From Clostridia bacterium (GTDB taxonomy: Bacteria; Bacillota; Clostridia; Christensenellales; CAG-138), in contig JAFXSG010000051.1 of the NCBI GenBank assembly GCA_017525875.1, positions 1 to 63,978 on the forward strand: a stretch of 63,978 nt of DNA, written 5' to 3'. A program made the position numbers and the translations under genes. Below the pieces are notes generated by a model, which searched no databases, was not told the origin of the DNA, and was given only the letters and a program-made list of their open reading frames with translations. This document shows positions 40,170 through 50,393 of this stretch, in pieces. Numbering within the stretch: position 1 is the first letter of the stretch; the number at the start of each line of letters is the position of its first letter.

Positions 40170-41054
40170 ATGGATATCAAAGCTCAGCTCGCAGCTTACG
40201 GCGAGGCAATAAACGATAAACTCGATGAAGCGATGCTCTTGCCGAACGTTCCGCAGCTGCTGAAAAGAGCAATGCGGTACAGCCTCGAAGCGGGCGGGAA
40301 GCGCATTCGCCCTTGCCTCGTGCTCGGCACCTCCGAAATGCTCGAAGGCGACAGGGAAGCCGCGCTCGTACTCGGCTGCGGCCTTGAAATGATCCATACC
40401 TACTCCCTCATCCACGACGACCTGCCCTGCATCGATAACGACGATATGCGCAGGGGCAGACCGTCGAACCATAAGGTGTTCGGCGAAGGCCAGGCGGTCT
40501 TCGCGGGCGACGCGCTTCTGACCTATGCTTTCGAATGGATGCTCGGTCAGGGCATCGAAAAGAACGACCGGAACTATTACCGCGCAGTGCTCGAGATCGC
40601 GCGCCGCGCCGGCGCCGGCGGTATGGTCGCAGGGCAGTCGCTCGATCTCGAAGCCGAGCAGAACGGCATTGCGGATGAACGCGCTCTATACGCGATCCAC
40701 GACCGAAAGACTGCCGATATGCTCATCGCGGCCGTTCTCGCCGGTGCGTATACCGCAAACCCGACCGGCGAACAGCTCCGCTCGCTCGAAAGCTATGCTT
40801 CGGGCATAGGCTTGCTTTTTCAGATCACGGATGATATTCTTGATCATGAGGGCGACGAAGCGCTGATGGGCAAGACCCTCGGCAAGGACGAGAAAAGCAA
40901 CAAACTCACTTTCGTGAGCCTATACGGGCTTGAAAAAGCCAAAACGCTTGCCGAAGAGACAGCGCGGCAGGCGGCACAGCAGCTCCTCCCCTTCGGAGAA
41001 AGGGCCGGATTCCTGCACGATATGATAGATCTTATTAAGGACAGAAAGAATTGA
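40170..41054 (+). CDS. ispA: farnesyl (polyprenyl) diphosphate synthase
   Basis: Condenses isopentenyl diphosphate with allylic diphosphates, giving FPP for undecaprenyl and quinone-type lipids. The 294-residue protein has both aspartate-rich motifs: SLIHDDLPCIDNDDMRRGRP, with the longer DDx4D spacing of bacterial FPP synthases, and LLFQITDDILD. LEAGGKRIRPCLVLG is the substrate-binding block. It lies in the xseB-ispA-dxs-tlyA string, and dxs supplies its precursors. Confidence 0.95.
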   Translation: MDIKAQLAAYGEAINDKLDEAMLLPNVPQLLKRAMRYSLEAGGKRIRPCLVLGTSEMLEGDREAALVLGCGLEMIHTYSLIHDDLPCIDNDDMRRGRPSNHKVFGEGQAVFAGDALLTYAFEWMLGQGIEKNDRNYYRAVLEIARRAGAGGMVAGQSLDLEAEQNGIADERALYAIHDRKTADMLIAAVLAGAYTANPTGEQLRSLESYASGIGLLFQITDDILDHEGDEALMGKTLGKDEKSNKLTFVSLYGLEKAKTLAEETARQAAQQLLPFGERAGFLHDMIDLIKDRKN

Positions 41055-41055
41055 T

Positions 41056-42915
41056 ATGACAAGTTTCGATGAGCTCACGCTCCTGAAACGAATACACGAT
41101 CCGTCGGATCTGAAAGCGCTTTCGCGTGAAGAGCTTTCGCTCCTTGCGGATGAAATGCGCAGGTACATGGTATCCACCGTCGCAAAAAACGGCGGGCATC
41201 TCTCCTCGAACCTCGGCATCGTGGAACTGACGATCGCGCTGCACCTCTGCTTCGATTTCAAGAAGGACAGGCTCGTCTTCGACGTTGGCCATCAATGCTA
41301 TCCGCACAAGCTCCTAACAGGCCGCGCGGAGGAGTTTTGCACGCTCCGCAAGAAGGACGGCATCTCCGGCTTCCCCAAAACGAGCGAAAGCGAATACGAT
41401 GCGTTCAACGTAGGCCATTCCAGCACTGCGGCGTCCGCGGCGCTCGGCATCCTGCGCGCGCTCAGGCTTGAAGGCGACACCGAAAGCCGTGTCGTGGCGG
41501 TCGTGGGCGACGGTGCGCTGACGGGCGGCCTCGCTTACGAAGCGCTCGACGACGCGGGCGAAAAGGAATTGCCGTTCATCGTGATACTGAACGACAACAA
41601 GATGAGCATCGCCGGCAACGTCGGCGGGATGAGCTCCCATCTATCAAAGCTCCGCACGAGCCGCGGCTACAAACGCTTCAAAAAGAAGTTCGCGGGAAGG
41701 CTCAATAGGATCCCGATCATCGGTAAGGGCCTCAGCAGGCGGATCGAGCGCCTGAAGAACAGGATCAAGTACTTCATGCTGCCGAACGTGCTTTTTGAAG
41801 AACTTGGCTATACCTACGCAGGTCCTTTCGACGGGCACGATATCGACGAGCTTGTTAAGATCCTCGAGCACGCAAAGAAAAACGTCACCGATAAGCCCAT
41901 GCTCATCCACGTTGTGACGCAAAAGGGCAGGGGTTATGCGCCCGCGGAGCAGGATCCGGAGCGCTTCCACGGCATCGGCTCGTTTGACGAGGCCTCGGGC
42001 AAGAGCCGCTCGGCGCTCAACAATTCCAAGCTCTTCGCAGCGGAGCTCTGCAGTTTGGCCGAGAATGACGAGCGCATCGTTGCGATAACCGCCGCAATGC
42101 CCTCCGGCACCGGGCTTTCGGAGTTCAAAAAGCAGTTCCCGGAAAGGTTTTTCGACGTCGGCATTGCAGAACAGCATGCCGTCACGATGGCGGCCGGCAT
42201 GGCCTCCGCAGGCCTCAAACCCGTGTTCGCCGTTTATTCGACCTTCCTGCAGCGCGGCTACGATCAGCTCCTTCACGACGTATGCCTGCAAAACCTGCCG
42301 GTGGTGCTCGGCATTGACCGCGCAGGGCTCGTCGGCGCGGACGGCGAGACCCACCAGGGCGTTTACGATATCGCCTATCTTTCCACGCTCCCAAACGGCT
42401 TCAAGCTGCTCTCGCCATCCTCTCAGGAGGAGCTGGCCGAGATGATCGGCTTTGCCGTCGGTCAGCAGGACGGTCCCTGCGGCGTGCGCTATGGAAGGGG
42501 GCTCCTGCCTTCACGCAAGCTGAACACAGTCGTCCCCATGGATGAGTGGGAGATGGTCCGAAATATCAAGCCCTGCACCGTCGTCGCGTCGGGCAGGCTG
42601 CTTGAAGTCGCCGAAAAAGCCTGCGAGGGGCTTTCGGTCGGCCTTATAAACGCAAGAAAGCTCTGCCCGCTCGGTCAGCGCGAGCTTCGGATGCTCGACG
42701 GAGCAAAAACGATAATCACCGTTGAGGACGGCAGCCGCGACGCCGGCTTCGGCGCACAGCTTGCAAGGCTCGCGTGTGCGGAGGGCAGGCTCAAAGTGCT
42801 CACCCTCGGCGTTCCGAGCATCCCGATAACTGCGGCGACGCCTCACGAGCAGGATGAGCTCTGCGGCCTGACTGCGGAACAGATCCGACAGATCATTTTA
42901 AAGAATTTGTATTAA
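41056..42915 (+). CDS. dxs: 1-deoxy-D-xylulose-5-phosphate synthase
   Basis: First enzyme of the MEP isoprenoid pathway, thiamine-diphosphate dependent. The 619-residue protein shows HLSSNLGIVELTIALH, the TPP motif VVGDGALTGGLAYEALDDAG with NDNKMSIAGNVGGM, the transketolase active-site segment FDVGIAEQHAVTMAAGMA, and the C-terminal domain with ITVEDGSRDAGFG. Length is typical. It starts one base after ispA, and both act in one pathway. Confidence 0.97.
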   Translation: MTSFDELTLLKRIHDPSDLKALSREELSLLADEMRRYMVSTVAKNGGHLSSNLGIVELTIALHLCFDFKKDRLVFDVGHQCYPHKLLTGRAEEFCTLRKKDGISGFPKTSESEYDAFNVGHSSTAASAALGILRALRLEGDTESRVVAVVGDGALTGGLAYEALDDAGEKELPFIVILNDNKMSIAGNVGGMSSHLSKLRTSRGYKRFKKKFAGRLNRIPIIGKGLSRRIERLKNRIKYFMLPNVLFEELGYTYAGPFDGHDIDELVKILEHAKKNVTDKPMLIHVVTQKGRGYAPAEQDPERFHGIGSFDEASGKSRSALNNSKLFAAELCSLAENDERIVAITAAMPSGTGLSEFKKQFPERFFDVGIAEQHAVTMAAGMASAGLKPVFAVYSTFLQRGYDQLLHDVCLQNLPVVLGIDRAGLVGADGETHQGVYDIAYLSTLPNGFKLLSPSSQEELAEMIGFAVGQQDGPCGVRYGRGLLPSRKLNTVVPMDEWEMVRNIKPCTVVASGRLLEVAEKACEGLSVGLINARKLCPLGQRELRMLDGAKTIITVEDGSRDAGFGAQLARLACAEGRLKVLTLGVPSIPITAATPHEQDELCGLTAEQIRQIILKNLY

Positions 42916-42927
42916 CGGAGCATAGAT

Positions 42928-43749
42928 TTGGCTGAAAGAGTCGACAACAAGCTTGTAGAACTCGGGCTCGCGCAATCCCGTGAGCGCGCAAAAGCGCTCA
43001 TCATGGAGGGCGTGGTGCTGCTTGACGGCGTGCGCGTCATGAAAGCGAGCGACCCCATGCGCGAAGGCCAGGTGCTCAGCCTGAAAGAGGATCCGATACC
43101 GTTCGTGAGCAGGGGAGGGCTGAAGCTCAAGAAGGCGGTCGAACGTTATTCGATCGATCTTGCGGATCGCGTCTGCGTTGACGTAGGCGCGTCGACAGGC
43201 GGGTTCACGGACTGCATGCTCCAGAACGGGGCAAGAAAGGTCTACGCTGTGGACGTCGGTTACGGCCAGCTCGACTGGAAGCTGCGCAACGATGATCGGG
43301 TCGTCTGCATGGAGCGCCGGAACGCAAGGGAGATGGAGAGCTCGTGGTTCGATGAAGCGCCGGGCTTTGCTTCGTGCGACGTCTCGTTCATATCCATCCG
43401 CCTCATACTCCCGCGCATCGCGGAAGTGCTCCTCCCGGGCAGCGAAGCGGTCGTGCTCGTCAAACCCCAGTTCGAGGCGGGCCGGAACAAGATCGGCAAA
43501 AACGGAGTGGTGCGCGATAAAAACACCCATCGCGAAGTGCTTTCCGGCGCATGCGACTTTGCCGTTAACTCCGGTTTTACGATAAAGGCCGTGGATTTTT
43601 CGCCGATAACCGGGCCGAAGGGCAATATTGAGTTCCTGATGTACCTTGCGCTCCCCTGCGGAGAAGCGCAGACGGAGGCGCTCGCAGGCGAAACGCTCGA
43701 AAAAGCGATCGCGGATACCGTGCTCGCGGCGCATGAAACGCTTGATTGA
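42928..43749 (+). CDS. tlyA: TlyA-family rRNA (cytidine-2'-O)-methyltransferase
   Basis: A 273-residue protein: S4 RNA-binding domain (residues 1-60, RVDNKLVELGLAQSRERAKA) followed by an FtsJ-like Rossmann methyltransferase (CVDVGASTGGFTDCMLQNGA, VYAVDVGYGQLDWKLRND, FASCDVSFISIRLILPRI). In mycobacteria TlyA methylates 16S and 23S rRNA; the substrate here is presumed the same. The start is TTG. It lies between dxs and nadK, the usual Firmicutes neighbourhood. Confidence 0.93.
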   Translation: MAERVDNKLVELGLAQSRERAKALIMEGVVLLDGVRVMKASDPMREGQVLSLKEDPIPFVSRGGLKLKKAVERYSIDLADRVCVDVGASTGGFTDCMLQNGARKVYAVDVGYGQLDWKLRNDDRVVCMERRNAREMESSWFDEAPGFASCDVSFISIRLILPRIAEVLLPGSEAVVLVKPQFEAGRNKIGKNGVVRDKNTHREVLSGACDFAVNSGFTIKAVDFSPITGPKGNIEFLMYLALPCGEAQTEALAGETLEKAIADTVLAAHETLD

Positions 43750-43769
43750 CGGCGGAAAACGGAGAGAAT

Positions 43770-44585
43770 ATGAGCAAAAAGATCTACATCATCTCGAATA
43801 TGACCAAGAGCGGCTCGGAGGAGGTCCTTGAGCGAGTGGAAAGCATCGCCGAAAGAGAAGGCTACGAAACGAAGGCTTTTTCCGATCCCATCGAGGTCTT
43901 CGCGCTTTGCGCCGAAACAGCCCCGGAGTGCATCGTTTCGATCGGCGGAGACGGCACGATCCTCAGCGCCATCTCTTCCGCCGTGAACAGCGGTCTGCCG
44001 GTAGACACACCGATCCTCGGCGTCAACCTCGGGCATATCGGGTTCTTCAGCGAAACGAGTATAGACGGCTTTGCGGAGGCCCTCCGCAGCGTTAAAAACG
44101 GGTCGTACCGCATCGAATCGGCTTCAATGCTGAAAGCCGTGCTCGACGACGGGATGGAGTTCGTCTGCCTGAACGATTTTATGATCGCAAAGAAGGGCTT
44201 TTCCTCTGTTTCCCATGTCGAAGTCAGCATCGACGGCTGCAGCATGGGCATGATAAACGGCGACGGCATTATCATTTCATCGTCGACCGGGTCGACCGGG
44301 TACTCCATTTCCGCAGGCGGCCCAGTCGTCGCGCCGAAGCTCGACGTGATGCTGATCACGCCTGTCTGCCCTCATTCGCTGACGGCACGCCCGGTCGTCG
44401 CGTCATTTGATTCCACGGTAAGAGTCGTGACCCGAAGCGACTGCGTGCTTCATTCGGACGGAACTCAGCTGATGAGCCTGCCCGAAAACACGTCGCTCAC
44501 CGTCACAAAAGCGGAGCAAAAGGTCAGCTTTATCCGCATCGGCGAACGAAACGTATTCAAACTCATCCGCGAAAAGCTCGCGTAA
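43770..44585 (+). CDS. nadK: NAD kinase
   Basis: Phosphorylates NAD to NADP. The 271-residue protein contains the GGDGTIL motif (IVSIGGDGTILSAIS), LGVNLGHIGFFSE, the second conserved motif LNDFMIAKK, and ISSSTGSTGYSISAGGPVVAP. The ATG at 43770 with GGAGAG upstream is preferred over the ATG at 43746. The arginine repressor gene argR, often found between nadK and recN in Firmicutes, is absent here. Confidence 0.95.
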   Translation: MSKKIYIISNMTKSGSEEVLERVESIAEREGYETKAFSDPIEVFALCAETAPECIVSIGGDGTILSAISSAVNSGLPVDTPILGVNLGHIGFFSETSIDGFAEALRSVKNGSYRIESASMLKAVLDDGMEFVCLNDFMIAKKGFSSVSHVEVSIDGCSMGMINGDGIIISSSTGSTGYSISAGGPVVAPKLDVMLITPVCPHSLTARPVVASFDSTVRVVTRSDCVLHSDGTQLMSLPENTSLTVTKAEQKVSFIRIGERNVFKLIREKLA

Positions 44586-44609
44586 CCGTAAAACCGGCCG
44601 GGAGGCAAT

Positions 44610-46316
44610 ATGCTTTCAAGACTGATCATCAACAATATCGCGCTGATCGAGCACCTCGACATCGAGCTTTCCGAGGGGCTGAACGTGCTCACCGGCGAGA
44701 CCGGCGCGGGCAAATCCATTATTATCGACAGCGTCAATCTTGTCCTCGGCGACCGCGGCAGCAAGGATCTGATCTCATACGGTAAGCAGAAGGCGAGGGT
44801 CGAGGCGTTTTTCGATATCGCGCCGGGCGAAGCCGCAAGCGAGCTTTTTGCGCAGCTTGAGCAGCTCGGCATCGAGGCGGATAACAGCGAGCTGATGATC
44901 GTACGCGAGTTGACCGCGTCCGGCAAAAGCCTCTGCCGCGTCAACGGCGAGCTCGTGACGCTTGCAGCGCTCCGCGCGATCACGGACAGCCTTGTGGACG
45001 TACACGGTCAGCACGAGCACCAGTCCCTGCTTGAGCCCAAAAAGCATATCGGCATCCTCGATGCGTTCCGCGCAAAGGAGATCGAGCCGGCCCGCAAGGA
45101 GGTCGCCGCCCTTTGCGACAGCTTCCGCGAGGTGGAATCAAAGCTGAATTCCGGCTTCGTTTCCGCCGAGGAGCGCGAGCGCAGGCTCGATATCCTGAGC
45201 TACCAGATCCGGGAGATAGACAAAGCCGCAGTTGTTGACGGCGAGGAGGAGGCTATCGAGGAGGAACTGCGCCTCCTTTCAAACGCAGAAAAGATCAACT
45301 CCGCCCTTGAAAACGGCGGGAGCCTGCTTTCGGGAGACAACGGCGTTCTCGACAAGCTGCGCAGCGCCGTGTCGGAACTCTCCGATATCTCCGATATTTC
45401 GGAGCAGTACGGCGAGCTCCATTCCAGGCTCGACAACGCTTATTACGAGCTGGAGGACGCCGCCTACCAGCTTCGGGAACTGCGCTACGGCTTCGAGTAC
45501 TCGCCGGAACGCCTGAACGAGCTTGAACACAGGCTCGACCAACTGACCTCACTAAAGCGCAAATACGGCGGCTCGCTCAAAGCCGTACTTGAGTTCCGCG
45601 ATAAAGCGGCGCAGGAGCTTGAAGAGCTCACCGGCGCGGACGAGCTTCGCGCAAAGCTTGCCAAAGAACGCAGCGACATAATCAAAAAATACCGTACAGC
45701 CGCCGGGAAACTGACCGAGCTTCGCAAAGCCGCGGCGGATGAGCTCCGGATCGGTGTAAACCGCGAACTGCATGAGCTCGGCATGGAAAAGGCCGTGTTC
45801 GACGTTGCTTTCCGGGAAACGGAGGACGGCGTGCACAAGAACGGCGCTGACGACGTTGAATTCATGCTCTCCGCAAATGCAGGCGAACCGCTCAAACCGC
45901 TTTCGAAGGTCGCCTCGGGAGGCGAGCTTTCAAGGATCATGCTTGCGATCAAAACGGTCTGCGCCGGCTCGGACGGCACGCCGACGCTGATCTTCGACGA
46001 AGTCGATACCGGCATCAGCGGCCGCACCGCGGTTAAAGTGGGCGAGCGGATGAGCATCGTTTCAAGAGCAAAACAGGTGCTTTCCGTGACCCATCTTCCG
46101 CAGATCGCCGCCTTTGCGGACAATCATTTGCTCGTCGAAAAGCGTGTCGACGGCGACAGGACCGTCACCGAGCTGCGCCTGCTTTCCGAGGACGAACGCA
46201 AATACGAGCTTGCCCGGATAATGGGCGCCGCGGGTCCGGCCGAATCGGCCGCCGCTTATGCGGCGGAGCTGATCGCCGAAGCAGACAAATTCAAAAACAC
46301 GATACATGCCGAATAA
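44610..46316 (+). CDS. recN: DNA repair protein RecN
   Basis: SMC-like ATPase of double-strand-break repair, 568 residues. Walker A is GETGAGKSIIIDSVNLVLG; the signature DVHGQHEHQSLLEP and a long coiled coil follow (roughly residues 155-380); the C-terminal SGGELSRIMLAIK and TLIFDEVDTGISGRTAVKV complete the ATPase, with VLSVTHLPQIAAFADNHL after it. The terminator at 46322 follows directly, and spoIVB converges from the other strand. Confidence 0.97.
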   Translation: MLSRLIINNIALIEHLDIELSEGLNVLTGETGAGKSIIIDSVNLVLGDRGSKDLISYGKQKARVEAFFDIAPGEAASELFAQLEQLGIEADNSELMIVRELTASGKSLCRVNGELVTLAALRAITDSLVDVHGQHEHQSLLEPKKHIGILDAFRAKEIEPARKEVAALCDSFREVESKLNSGFVSAEERERRLDILSYQIREIDKAAVVDGEEEAIEEELRLLSNAEKINSALENGGSLLSGDNGVLDKLRSAVSELSDISDISEQYGELHSRLDNAYYELEDAAYQLRELRYGFEYSPERLNELEHRLDQLTSLKRKYGGSLKAVLEFRDKAAQELEELTGADELRAKLAKERSDIIKKYRTAAGKLTELRKAAADELRIGVNRELHELGMEKAVFDVAFRETEDGVHKNGADDVEFMLSANAGEPLKPLSKVASGGELSRIMLAIKTVCAGSDGTPTLIFDEVDTGISGRTAVKVGERMSIVSRAKQVLSVTHLPQIAAFADNHLLVEKRVDGDRTVTELRLLSEDERKYELARIMGAAGPAESAAAYAAELIAEADKFKNTIHAE

Positions 46317-46321
46317 AAACC

Positions 46322-46352
46322 GATCCCTCCCAAATCCCGGGAGGGATCTTTT
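46322..46352. terminator. bidirectional terminator between recN and spoIVB
   Basis: GATCCCTCCC (46322-46331) pairs with GGGAGGGATC (46339-46348), followed by TTTTG on the plus strand; AAAA lies just upstream, giving a T-run for the minus strand too. Confidence 0.85.
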
Positions 46353-46353
46353 G

Positions 46354-47580
46354 TCATCTTCCTCCGCATTTGTCAAGCATCCAGTAGGCATAGATTCCGT
46401 AACCCCTCAGCGGATCGTTGACAAAAACGTGCGTCACCACTCCGGCAAGCCTTCCGTCCTGTATTATCGGGCTGCCGCTCATTCCCTGCACGATGCCGCC
46501 GGTTTTTTCGATCAGGCGTTCATCCGTGACCTCGATCACAAGCCCCTTCTGATCCGGCCGGCTTTGCCTTGCCGCTCTGACGATCCGGCAGGAGTACTGC
46601 TGCGGACCTTCGCCGTCCGTCTGCGCGATAATAAACGCATCCCCGGTATGCACTTCGCTTGGAAATGCGCAGCTCAAAGGTTTTGCTTCGCCGGTCAAGT
46701 CTGCGTTATCGCATGTCCCGAAAACACCGAGCTCACAGTTTTCAAGCACCTTTCCGATCCTCTCGCTGTTCTCCGAAAAAGTTCCTTTGAGTTCCCCGGG
46801 CAGTCCCGTTTCTCCTTTTGAAACACCGACGATCGAAGCAATGCAGGTCTCGCCCGAATGAACGGGCAGCAGCCGCCCCGTGTCCGCGTCGACGATCGCA
46901 TGCCCGAGCAAGGCAGCGGAGTGTCCGCTTGCCGTGATGAACGACAGCGTGCCGATCCCGACCGTGCTGTCCCGCACCCAGGCGCCGATCCGGCCGGAAT
47001 CCGGTGCGATGGAGGCTGTTTTCAGCTTGCCCCCGCGTTCATATCCGATGATCGCAAGCTCCTTGGCGGCGCTGACCGCAAGCTGCAATTCCTCAGCGGT
47101 ATAGACCTTTTCGCCGTTAACGGAGATGATCAGATCCCCTGCGCGCAGACCGGCCTTTGCCGCAGGGCACGAGCCGGCTTTAACGTCGCCAAACCCAACT
47201 ATAAGCACCCCTGCAGTGCGGATCGAGATCCCGGCGGCCGTACCGCCGGGGATGAGCTCCGCCCTTTCGGCAGTGAACACAGGCACGTTAGCAAGCTCGA
47301 CAGATCCGAACAACCGCACGCTCACCCGTTCGGAACCGAGCGTTTCGTCGCCGGAATAAGCGGCGCTCACGGTACCGCCCTGCAGGGGAAAGCGCACCTC
47401 GTCTCCGTTTTCAACAAAAAACGCTTCCGGCAGCTTCCTCACAGCGATCATCGCAGGAGAAAAGTTGAAAACAAAAACGAGCGCCATCAAAACCATGCCG
47501 ATGTTTCGCGGGCAAAATCTGCCTGCGAGGATGGTCCGTATCCTGGTTTTCAACCTCGTGATCATCATTCTCATTATCAT
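46354..47580 (-). CDS. spoIVB: SpoIVB serine peptidase
   Basis: Forespore-secreted signalling protease that triggers processing of pro-sigma-K. The product has an N-terminal membrane anchor (NIGMVLMALVFVFNFSPAM), a PDZ domain (AAKAGLRAGDLIISVNGEKVYTAEE), and a peptidase S55 domain: the catalytic-His region ALLGHAIVDADTG and the nucleophile serine in GIVQGMSGSPIIQDGRLAGVVTHV. I chose the ATG at 47578-47580 (408 residues); a GTG at 47637 extends the frame by 19 residues but has no ribosome-binding site. In B. subtilis spoIVB follows recN on the same strand; here the gene converges with recN. Confidence 0.93.
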   Translation of the reverse strand: MIMRMMITRLKTRIRTILAGRFCPRNIGMVLMALVFVFNFSPAMIAVRKLPEAFFVENGDEVRFPLQGGTVSAAYSGDETLGSERVSVRLFGSVELANVPVFTAERAELIPGGTAAGISIRTAGVLIVGFGDVKAGSCPAAKAGLRAGDLIISVNGEKVYTAEELQLAVSAAKELAIIGYERGGKLKTASIAPDSGRIGAWVRDSTVGIGTLSFITASGHSAALLGHAIVDADTGRLLPVHSGETCIASIVGVSKGETGLPGELKGTFSENSERIGKVLENCELGVFGTCDNADLTGEAKPLSCAFPSEVHTGDAFIIAQTDGEGPQQYSCRIVRAARQSRPDQKGLVIEVTDERLIEKTGGIVQGMSGSPIIQDGRLAGVVTHVFVNDPLRGYGIYAYWMLDKCGGR

Positions 47581-47686
47581 AGTTTCCCCGAACGCCCGGA
47601 TTCTAACACAGAAAACAGCTTGCGCAAATCTTAGCACACCGATTTCTAAAAACGCTTTATTTATACAAAAAACGTAAATTGGGTGG

Positions 47687-47714
47687 TGACTTATTTGTAT
47701 AGATATGCTATAAT
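47687..47714 (+). promoter_or_regulatory. promoter abutting the ATG of the 47721 gene
   Basis: GTGACT (47687-47692), 16 bases, TATAAT (47709-47714). The ATG at 47721 lies where the transcript should start. Confidence 0.6.
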
Positions 47715-47720
47715 GGCGGT

Positions 47721-48962
47721 ATGAAAAAGCACTATCAAAAAAGACAGGCCGCGAGGCGCCGCATGCGCTTCGGCCGCAAGAAAAACAAAGCCGGTTCGGT
47801 AATCAAACTGATCGCGGCAGTGCTCGGCAGCCTGATCGCCGTCGCGTTCGTCACGTTCGCCGTCATGTTCGTGCTCGAGGCGTTTTTCAATATAGACACG
47901 CCCCTCCCGCCGGACGGCGTTGTTGGCGACCTTGCAAACCGCTTCAACGTTCAGCTCGTCGTTTCGCCCACGCCGTACATCACGCCGGAGCCGACGCCCA
48001 CGCCTTACCCGATGGACGATTTCATCGCGGAGAGCGAGGAAAAAGAGGTCGTTTTCCCGTCGGACTTCACTTATTCGTGGCTTGGCGATCCGTACTGCTA
48101 CGACAAAAAGATCGTATGCTCTGCAGGCAGGCTGATAGACGGTTCGGTCCGCATGTTCCGACTTGTGGAGTTCAATACCGAGACCGGCGTCATGCGAGAG
48201 CTTTCGGTCGACGCAAAGAACGACCATCTGCTTTTCCCGGCGTTCAACGACCGCTGGCTCGTCTATTTCGATGCGAACTACAATATCGGCGGCGGCAATA
48301 TCTGCGCACTCGATCTTACGGACAGGACTGCACGCCCCGTCGTCATCAAGCAGGTATACATCGGCCAGCCCGAGATAAAGCTATACGATAACTACATCAG
48401 CTGGATCGAGCGCACCGGCTCCGACCGAGACAAGATCTTCGTTTGCGATCTTTCCACGCAGGAGACCACGGTCATCCATTATTTCGACAAATCCGATTAC
48501 GGAACGAGCATCCCCTCTTTCGGCGGCGGCTGCCTGTGCTGGGCAGCGGAGGACAGCTCCATGCCTTCGCTCTCATCGATCCGCTACATATCGCTTGACA
48601 GTTCCACCGTCTATGAGTATCGCCCCGGGACCTACGTTCACGATCCCGAATACAACGGCAAGTATTTCGCCTGGCTCGATTCCAACCATGCAGAAGGCAC
48701 AAACCTGTACGTATCAGACACGGCGAGTGAGCCAGAGCTCATTGCCTCGGGCGTGACGGAGTTCGGTCTTTCCGACAGCTTTATTGCCTACGGGGTCGAT
48801 AACGCCGTCTATATGTACGTCTTCGATAACGGTCTGACGTATCGCGTATCTCCGGAGCGCGAGACCACCCAGTTCCTCGGCGTTTCCGGTGGCGCAGTTA
48901 TGTGGATGGACGTCACCTCCCGCGAGAGGGACATCATAAAATTTGCCTTCCCGCCAGTGTAA
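47721..48962 (+). CDS. hypothetical membrane-anchored protein, beta-propeller-like
   Basis: A 413-residue protein with a basic N-terminus (KKHYQKRQAARRRMRFGRKK), one membrane helix (VIKLIAAVLGSLIAVAFVTF), a Pro/Thr-rich linker (SPTPYITPEPTPTPYPM) and an extracytoplasmic domain with repeated strands such as WLVYFDANYN, NYISWIERTG and KYFAWLDSNH, suggesting a TolB-like beta propeller. I recognise no named family. There is no ribosome-binding site: a TATAAT box ends 6 bases before the ATG, so the mRNA may be leaderless. Internal start Met15 is an alternative. radA follows 12 bases later. Confidence 0.8.
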   Translation: MKKHYQKRQAARRRMRFGRKKNKAGSVIKLIAAVLGSLIAVAFVTFAVMFVLEAFFNIDTPLPPDGVVGDLANRFNVQLVVSPTPYITPEPTPTPYPMDDFIAESEEKEVVFPSDFTYSWLGDPYCYDKKIVCSAGRLIDGSVRMFRLVEFNTETGVMRELSVDAKNDHLLFPAFNDRWLVYFDANYNIGGGNICALDLTDRTARPVVIKQVYIGQPEIKLYDNYISWIERTGSDRDKIFVCDLSTQETTVIHYFDKSDYGTSIPSFGGGCLCWAAEDSSMPSLSSIRYISLDSSTVYEYRPGTYVHDPEYNGKYFAWLDSNHAEGTNLYVSDTASEPELIASGVTEFGLSDSFIAYGVDNAVYMYVFDNGLTYRVSPERETTQFLGVSGGAVMWMDVTSRERDIIKFAFPPV

Positions 48963-48974
48963 ACAGAACGCATT

Positions 48975-50315
<1,341 letters not shown>

Positions 50316-50393
50316 TAGCCCGGCAGAGCCGCCGGCATTGAACGATAAACATACGGAAAGGCGACTTTGCAGCGCAAAGCCGGGGAAACGTAA

